A program made the position numbers and the translations under genes. The notes below the pieces were generated by a model that saw only the letters and a list, made by a program, of their open reading frames with translations, had not been told where the DNA came from and made no database searches. Of a stretch of 8,459 nucleotides of DNA, positions 6,491-8,459 are shown piece after piece. Source of the DNA: an uncultured Lachnospiraceae bacterium (GTDB lineage Bacteria > Bacillota > Clostridia > Lachnospirales > Lachnospiraceae); assembly GCA_910586015.1 (NCBI GenBank), contig CAJUGJ010000025.1:1-8459 (forward strand), in the 5' to 3' direction. Position 1 is the first letter of the stretch, and the number at the start of each line of letters is the position of its first letter.

Positions 6491-6880
6491 TTAATGTAGT
6501 GGCTTTTTAAGTCCTCTTTCCTTTTTTTCATAATAGAGATTGGAGTGTATATAGGCGATTGTAAAATCTTCATCAACACAATTCAGAGAAGATATGTGAT
6601 AATTGTCATGAGATAAGCCTTCCGTTATGGACTTGTGTTGATATCTTTAATAGGCAAAGATTCTACTATATTCAAAATAGTGTTCTTATAGGTGAATGAT
6701 ATTACAAATAATATAAGTGAAATAATTATAGGAAGTCTAATTAATACAAAGATACTAACCAGCAACCACAAATATTTTTTTGTATGTATAAATACTGTTG
6801 ATTTCTCAAAATGCCAAAAATGGGCGCAAAAAAACAGGAAACCTTTTGTTGCTTTCCTGTTTCTATATGTTTTAGTTAGC
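6491..6880 (-). pseudogene. Possible decayed, frameshifted gene remnant
   Basis: Two overlapping minus-strand frames stay open far longer than expected in such AT-rich DNA. The upstream frame (6879 down to the TAA at 6625-6627, no start codon) includes a basic-hydrophobic segment, HTKKYLWLLVSIFVLIRLPI, resembling a membrane helix, then NIVESLPIKDINTSP. The downstream frame (6646 to the TAA at 6491-6493, 51 codons) reads ITEGLSHDNYHISSLN and then DFTIAYIHSNLYYEKKERGL. Joining them near 6627-6646 would need one frameshift. The terminator at 6828-6862 lies inside the upstream frame, so at most 6491-6827 could be real. I do not recognise the family, and hydrophobic frames arise easily by chance in T-rich DNA. 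Confidence 0.28.
6828..6862 (-). terminator. Rho-independent terminator of the membrane protease gene
   Basis: On the minus strand a perfect 10-base-pair stem, AAACAGGAAA with TTTCCTGTTT (arms 6853-6862 and 6832-6841) and an 11-base loop, is followed by a run of seven T. It begins 43 bases after the protease stop codon. Confidence 0.85.
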
Positions 6881-6905
6881 TATAGTTCTACCAACAAGAA
6901 GTTAT

Positions 6906-7439
6906 TTATTTTTGCTTTATCTCTTCAATGAAATTATAAATCACTCGTTTCTTGATCATCAATACAATACCAATTCCAATAAGTGCTGCTGCCGTTACAC
7001 TCACAATCAGTGGATGATAATTCTCACAAAAAACAGTCAAAAAATTTGTCACATCATCATTTATTGGTATATTTCCTTGCAAATAAGCAAACGGAATTAT
7101 TACCCATGCAAGTATCGAAATTACTGGGACTAGAGTAAATATATAAGAAAAAATTCGATAGAGTGACTTTGTGCTGCCCTTTTGGTACAACAAAATATAT
7201 AAATAAGAAATAACTAACGGAAACAAAGCACCATTTGCGTGCATCCATATACTCGACAAATTCGTGTAATCACCACCAACTGCACTCACATGAGCTGTAA
7301 ATATGCTGAAATTCGTTATTGTTGCTCCTACCAATAACATAACCATTGTATGACCAAATTCATGTAAAAGAATATATAAAAAAAGTGTTATTACTGCTGA
7401 TAGCAAAATATATCCTATACTTTTTATTTTCTTATTCAT
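6906..7439 (-). CDS. Small integral-membrane zinc protease-like protein (M50-type HExxH)
   Basis: This 177-residue protein has about five hydrophobic segments (roughly 8-28, 30-46, 66-85, 98-120 and 143-163). HEFGH at 26-30 lies at the end of the first helix, the placement of the zinc-binding HExxH in site-2-protease/M50-like intramembrane peptidases. HANGALFPL (67-75) resembles the conserved small-residue A-x-G-P-L region of M50 enzymes, and NDDVTNF (127-133) offers aspartates that could provide the third zinc ligand. It lacks PDZ and CBS domains and is shorter than RseP or SpoIVFB, so it belongs to the minimal M50-like group. The ATG at 7439 has an AAGGAGAG ribosome binding site at 7444-7451. 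It appears single-gene, with a promoter at 7481-7509 and a strong terminator downstream. The substrate is unknown; an anti-sigma factor or signal peptide are typical for the family. A pure structural homologue without activity cannot be excluded. Confidence 0.78.
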   Translation of the reverse strand: MNKKIKSIGYILLSAVITLFLYILLHEFGHTMVMLLVGATITNFSIFTAHVSAVGGDYTNLSSIWMHANGALFPLVISYLYILLYQKGSTKSLYRIFSYIFTLVPVISILAWVIIPFAYLQGNIPINDDVTNFLTVFCENYHPLIVSVTAAALIGIGIVLMIKKRVIYNFIEEIKQK

Positions 7440-7534
7440 CCATCTCTCCTTCTACAAATATTCGATTTGTCATTGACTTTATCATAAAATTCTTTTTTCA
7501 AAAATTCAATAGGTTTTTCATCCTTTTTGTTCAT
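7436..7534 (-). CDS. Possible 32-residue micro-ORF overlapping the protease start
   Basis: A frame beginning with ATG at 7532-7534 encodes MNKKDEKPIEFLKKEFYDKV and twelve further residues ending in RRRDG, and stops at TGA 7436-7438. That stop overlaps the protease ATG in an ATGA arrangement typical of translational coupling. The peptide is strongly charged with no membrane segment. A clear ribosome binding site is missing, and the predicted protease promoter lies within the frame. An earlier 15-codon frame (7518-7565, MRKQGILFQSDEQKG), with AAAGGA upstream, overlaps it in another phase; together they could be one frameshifted small gene. Expression is uncertain. Confidence 0.25.
   Translation of the reverse strand: MNKKDEKPIEFLKKEFYDKVNDKSNICRRRDG
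7481..7509 (-). promoter_or_regulatory. Candidate promoter of the membrane protease gene
   Basis: TTGAAT (7504-7509) and TATGAT (7481-7486), read on the minus strand, are separated by 17 bases. The start point would fall near 7474, giving a leader of about 35 bases that contains the AAGGAGAG site. Confidence 0.5.
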
Positions 7535-7547
7535 CAGATTGGAACAA

Positions 7548-7620
7548 AATACCCTGTTTCCTCATCTGTTTTGTCCTTTCAAGGTTTGAAAATACTGTAA
7601 CAACATCAATACAGGGTATT
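7548..7620. repeat. 10-base perfect inverted repeat, 53-base spacer
   Basis: AATACCCTGT (7548-7557) and ACAGGGTATT (7611-7620) are exact inverted copies. The spacer is too long for a terminator but could form a long-range stem or mark the ends of a lost small element. The left arm overlaps the 15-codon frame upstream of the protease gene. The rest of the 7440-7664 gap holds only the micro-ORFs and promoter. Confidence 0.4.
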
Positions 7621-7662
7621 GTGAGATAGAAGAGAAGTATGCTTGCCTGTCTGATTTTGGAT

Positions 7663-7699
7663 AAAAAAATAGTGATAAACTTATGATAGTTTTACCACT
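7663..7699 (-). terminator. Rho-independent terminator of arr
   Basis: On the minus strand AGTGGTAAAACT (7688-7699) pairs with AGTTTATCACT (7671-7681) with one G-U pair and one bulged base, closing a 6-base loop. It is followed by A and seven T (7663-7669). It lies 65 bases past the arr stop and isolates arr from the protease unit. Confidence 0.7.
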
Positions 7700-7764
7700 G
7701 TTTAGTTCGTGACAATGATTTAATTTGAAATGGACAAAATAGAATTATGGTATCTCTTGTAGTA

Positions 7765-8178
7765 TTAGTCGTTTGCTTTAATACCCTTTTCCGATAGTTT
7801 TTTTAGATTTTCAGTCATACTATTTAACATTTCAGGGGAATGTCCTACCCACATGACTACTTCTGCGACAATTTTTAATGGTTGTTTTGATCTATATGAT
7901 TTCGTAGGATTTCCGGGATATTTCTTGTCTGTAAGATTTGGGTCATCTTCGTAATCCCCAGTTGGCTCGACAACATATATTCTTTCTTTGCCTTCCCCCT
8001 CTGCTAATTCTGCTCCCCAAATTGCCGCTTCCAAAGTCCCTGCAAAATAAACATATTGGGATTTTCTATCATCGTTATAATTCTTTTTCATTCCTGTAAT
8101 TATTAAATCGCCTACTTTCAAATCTGCTTTTGTTCCATGAAAAAAAGAACCTCGACTAAATACTATTTTTTCATTCAT
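7765..8178 (-). CDS. arr: NAD+--rifampin ADP-ribosyltransferase (rifamycin resistance)
   Basis: This 137-residue enzyme inactivates rifamycins by transferring ADP-ribose from NAD+ to the ansa-chain hydroxyl at C21 (numbered 23 in the older scheme), which blocks binding to RNA polymerase. The length is typical for Arr. Family blocks are FFHGTKADLKVGDLI (12-26), YVYFAGTLEAAIWGAELA (42-59), RIYVVEPTG (66-74), EDDPNLTDKKYPGNPTKSYR (77-96) and WVGHSPEM near the C-terminus. The H-Y-D triad described for Arr of Mycobacterium smegmatis (H19, Y49, D84) corresponds by constant offset to H14, Y44 and D79. The ATG at 8178 is chosen because AAGGAG (8187-8192) lies 8 bases upstream; an in-frame ATG at 8223 would sit at the predicted transcription start. 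With its own promoter and terminator it forms a single-gene cassette and looks intact. Activity is expected but not proven here. Confidence 0.95.
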   Translation of the reverse strand: MNEKIVFSRGSFFHGTKADLKVGDLIITGMKKNYNDDRKSQYVYFAGTLEAAIWGAELAEGEGKERIYVVEPTGDYEDDPNLTDKKYPGNPTKSYRSKQPLKIVAEVVMWVGHSPEMLNSMTENLKKLSEKGIKAND

Positions 8179-8207
8179 TTCATTTTCTCCTTTACAATCC
8201 CCATTTT

Positions 8208-8220
8208 TTGCTGTCAGCAA
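8208..8220. promoter_or_regulatory. Perfect short palindrome at the arr transcription start
   Basis: TTGCTGTCAGCAA is a 13-base palindrome with 6-base arms around one central base, located at about +1 to +13 of the arr transcript. The loop would be too small for a stable RNA hairpin, so a protein binding site is more plausible. Which protein might bind is unknown. Confidence 0.35.
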
Positions 8221-8227
8221 CACCGAA

Positions 8228-8256
8228 ATTATATCATACAGCCAACTAGATCACAA
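8228..8256 (-). promoter_or_regulatory. Promoter of arr
   Basis: On the minus strand TTGTGA (8251-8256) and a perfect TATAAT (8228-8233) have a 17-base spacer. The start point would be near 8221, leaving a 43-base leader with the ribosome binding site. Confidence 0.7.
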
Positions 8257-8407
8257 TAATATATCTTTTCCTTATAAATATTCTTTCATAGTCGTACCAG
8301 CACTATCTTGATTTGTCTTTAATTTGCATACATACAATATATTCTGTGATCAACTGCTTTTTTTCTATAAAGTCTTTCTCTTTAAGCCCACAAGCCCAAC
8401 AAAAGAT
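8257..8407. other. Intergenic stretch upstream of arr without recognisable gene
   Basis: This AT-rich DNA between the arr promoter and the terminator at the right edge shows no supported coding frame, RNA gene or repeat that I can identify. Confidence 0.45.
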
Positions 8408-8442
8408 AAAAAATAGGGACACTCTCACTCAAGTATCCCTAT
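8408..8442 (-). terminator. Rho-independent terminator of a minus-strand gene right of the window
   Basis: On the minus strand ATAGGGATACT (8432-8442) pairs over 11 positions, one a G-U pair, with AGTGTCCCTAT (8413-8423). The loop is 8 bases and six T follow (8408-8413). No gene in the window ends here, so it probably serves a gene entering from beyond 8459. Confidence 0.75.
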
Positions 8443-8459
8443 CTATCCTCTATCACTAT

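Noticed and set aside
6692..6931. 79-codon plus-strand frame across the protease terminator
   Set aside because: It runs through the strong minus-strand terminator and into the protease gene, with no ribosome binding site or family similarity.
7621..7662. Short plus-strand coding-like frame ending EIEEKYACLSDFG
   Set aside because: It has only about two dozen codons after an upstream stop, with no start or ribosome binding site; too short to separate from chance.
1..8459. CRISPR array, tRNA or rRNA gene, insertion sequence or integrase
   Set aside because: No regularly spaced repeats, no cloverleaf- or rRNA-like stretches, and no transposase or recombinase motifs were seen on either strand.

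Overview
The window is AT-rich and uses strong AGGAGG-type ribosome binding sites with TTGACA/TATAAT-like promoters. This fits a low-GC Firmicute, most likely a gut Clostridia/Lachnospiraceae-type organism; that placement is inferred from composition and gene families, not from a marker gene. The first ~300 bases look somewhat richer in GC than the rest.

Layout. (1) 1-300, minus strand: 5' end of a BlaI/MecI-type repressor gene leaving the window, with a good promoter, two tandem operator-like repeats and a hairpin terminator upstream. (2) 420-1686, plus strand: a class I SAM-dependent methyltransferase followed 25 bases later by a GNAT acetyltransferase whose frame is broken by one in-frame TAG. 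(3) 1706-3121, plus strand: a complete cytoplasmic GH29 alpha-L-fucosidase with its own promoter. (4) 3197-3757, plus strand: an unrecognised small protein ending at a TGA, after which the same frame stays open for 25 codons. (5) 3776-4051, minus strand: the first ~79 codons of an aadE-type aminoglycoside 6-adenylyltransferase, cut off at a recombination junction. (6) 6423 down to 4122, minus strand: a compact TetR regulator - ABC ATPase - ABC-2 permease operon with overlapping genes and a promoter set among repeated GTTTGACT motifs. (7) 6491-6880, minus strand: AT-rich DNA that may be a decayed frameshifted gene. (8) 7439-6906, minus strand: a five-helix membrane protein with an HEFGH zinc-protease motif and a clear terminator; a tiny ORF overlaps its start. 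(9) 8256-7663, minus strand: a self-contained arr gene (rifampin ADP-ribosyltransferase) with promoter, ribosome binding site and terminator. (10) 8408-8442: a terminator for a gene entering from the right.

The genes do not form one pathway. The window reads as an accessory region built from independent cassettes: a drug-modifying enzyme (arr), the relic of another (aadE), a BlaI-type regulator, an efflux-type ABC operon, small-molecule methyl- and acetyltransferases and a glycosidase, separated by gene debris. Several units are visibly broken (GNAT TAG, hypothetical TGA, aadE truncation, the 6491-6880 remnant), which fits repeated gain and decay. No convincing new multi-gene system is present. 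The best leads are the protease with its overlapping micro-ORF, the two single-stop interruptions, and the operator architectures at the blaI-like and tetR promoters.
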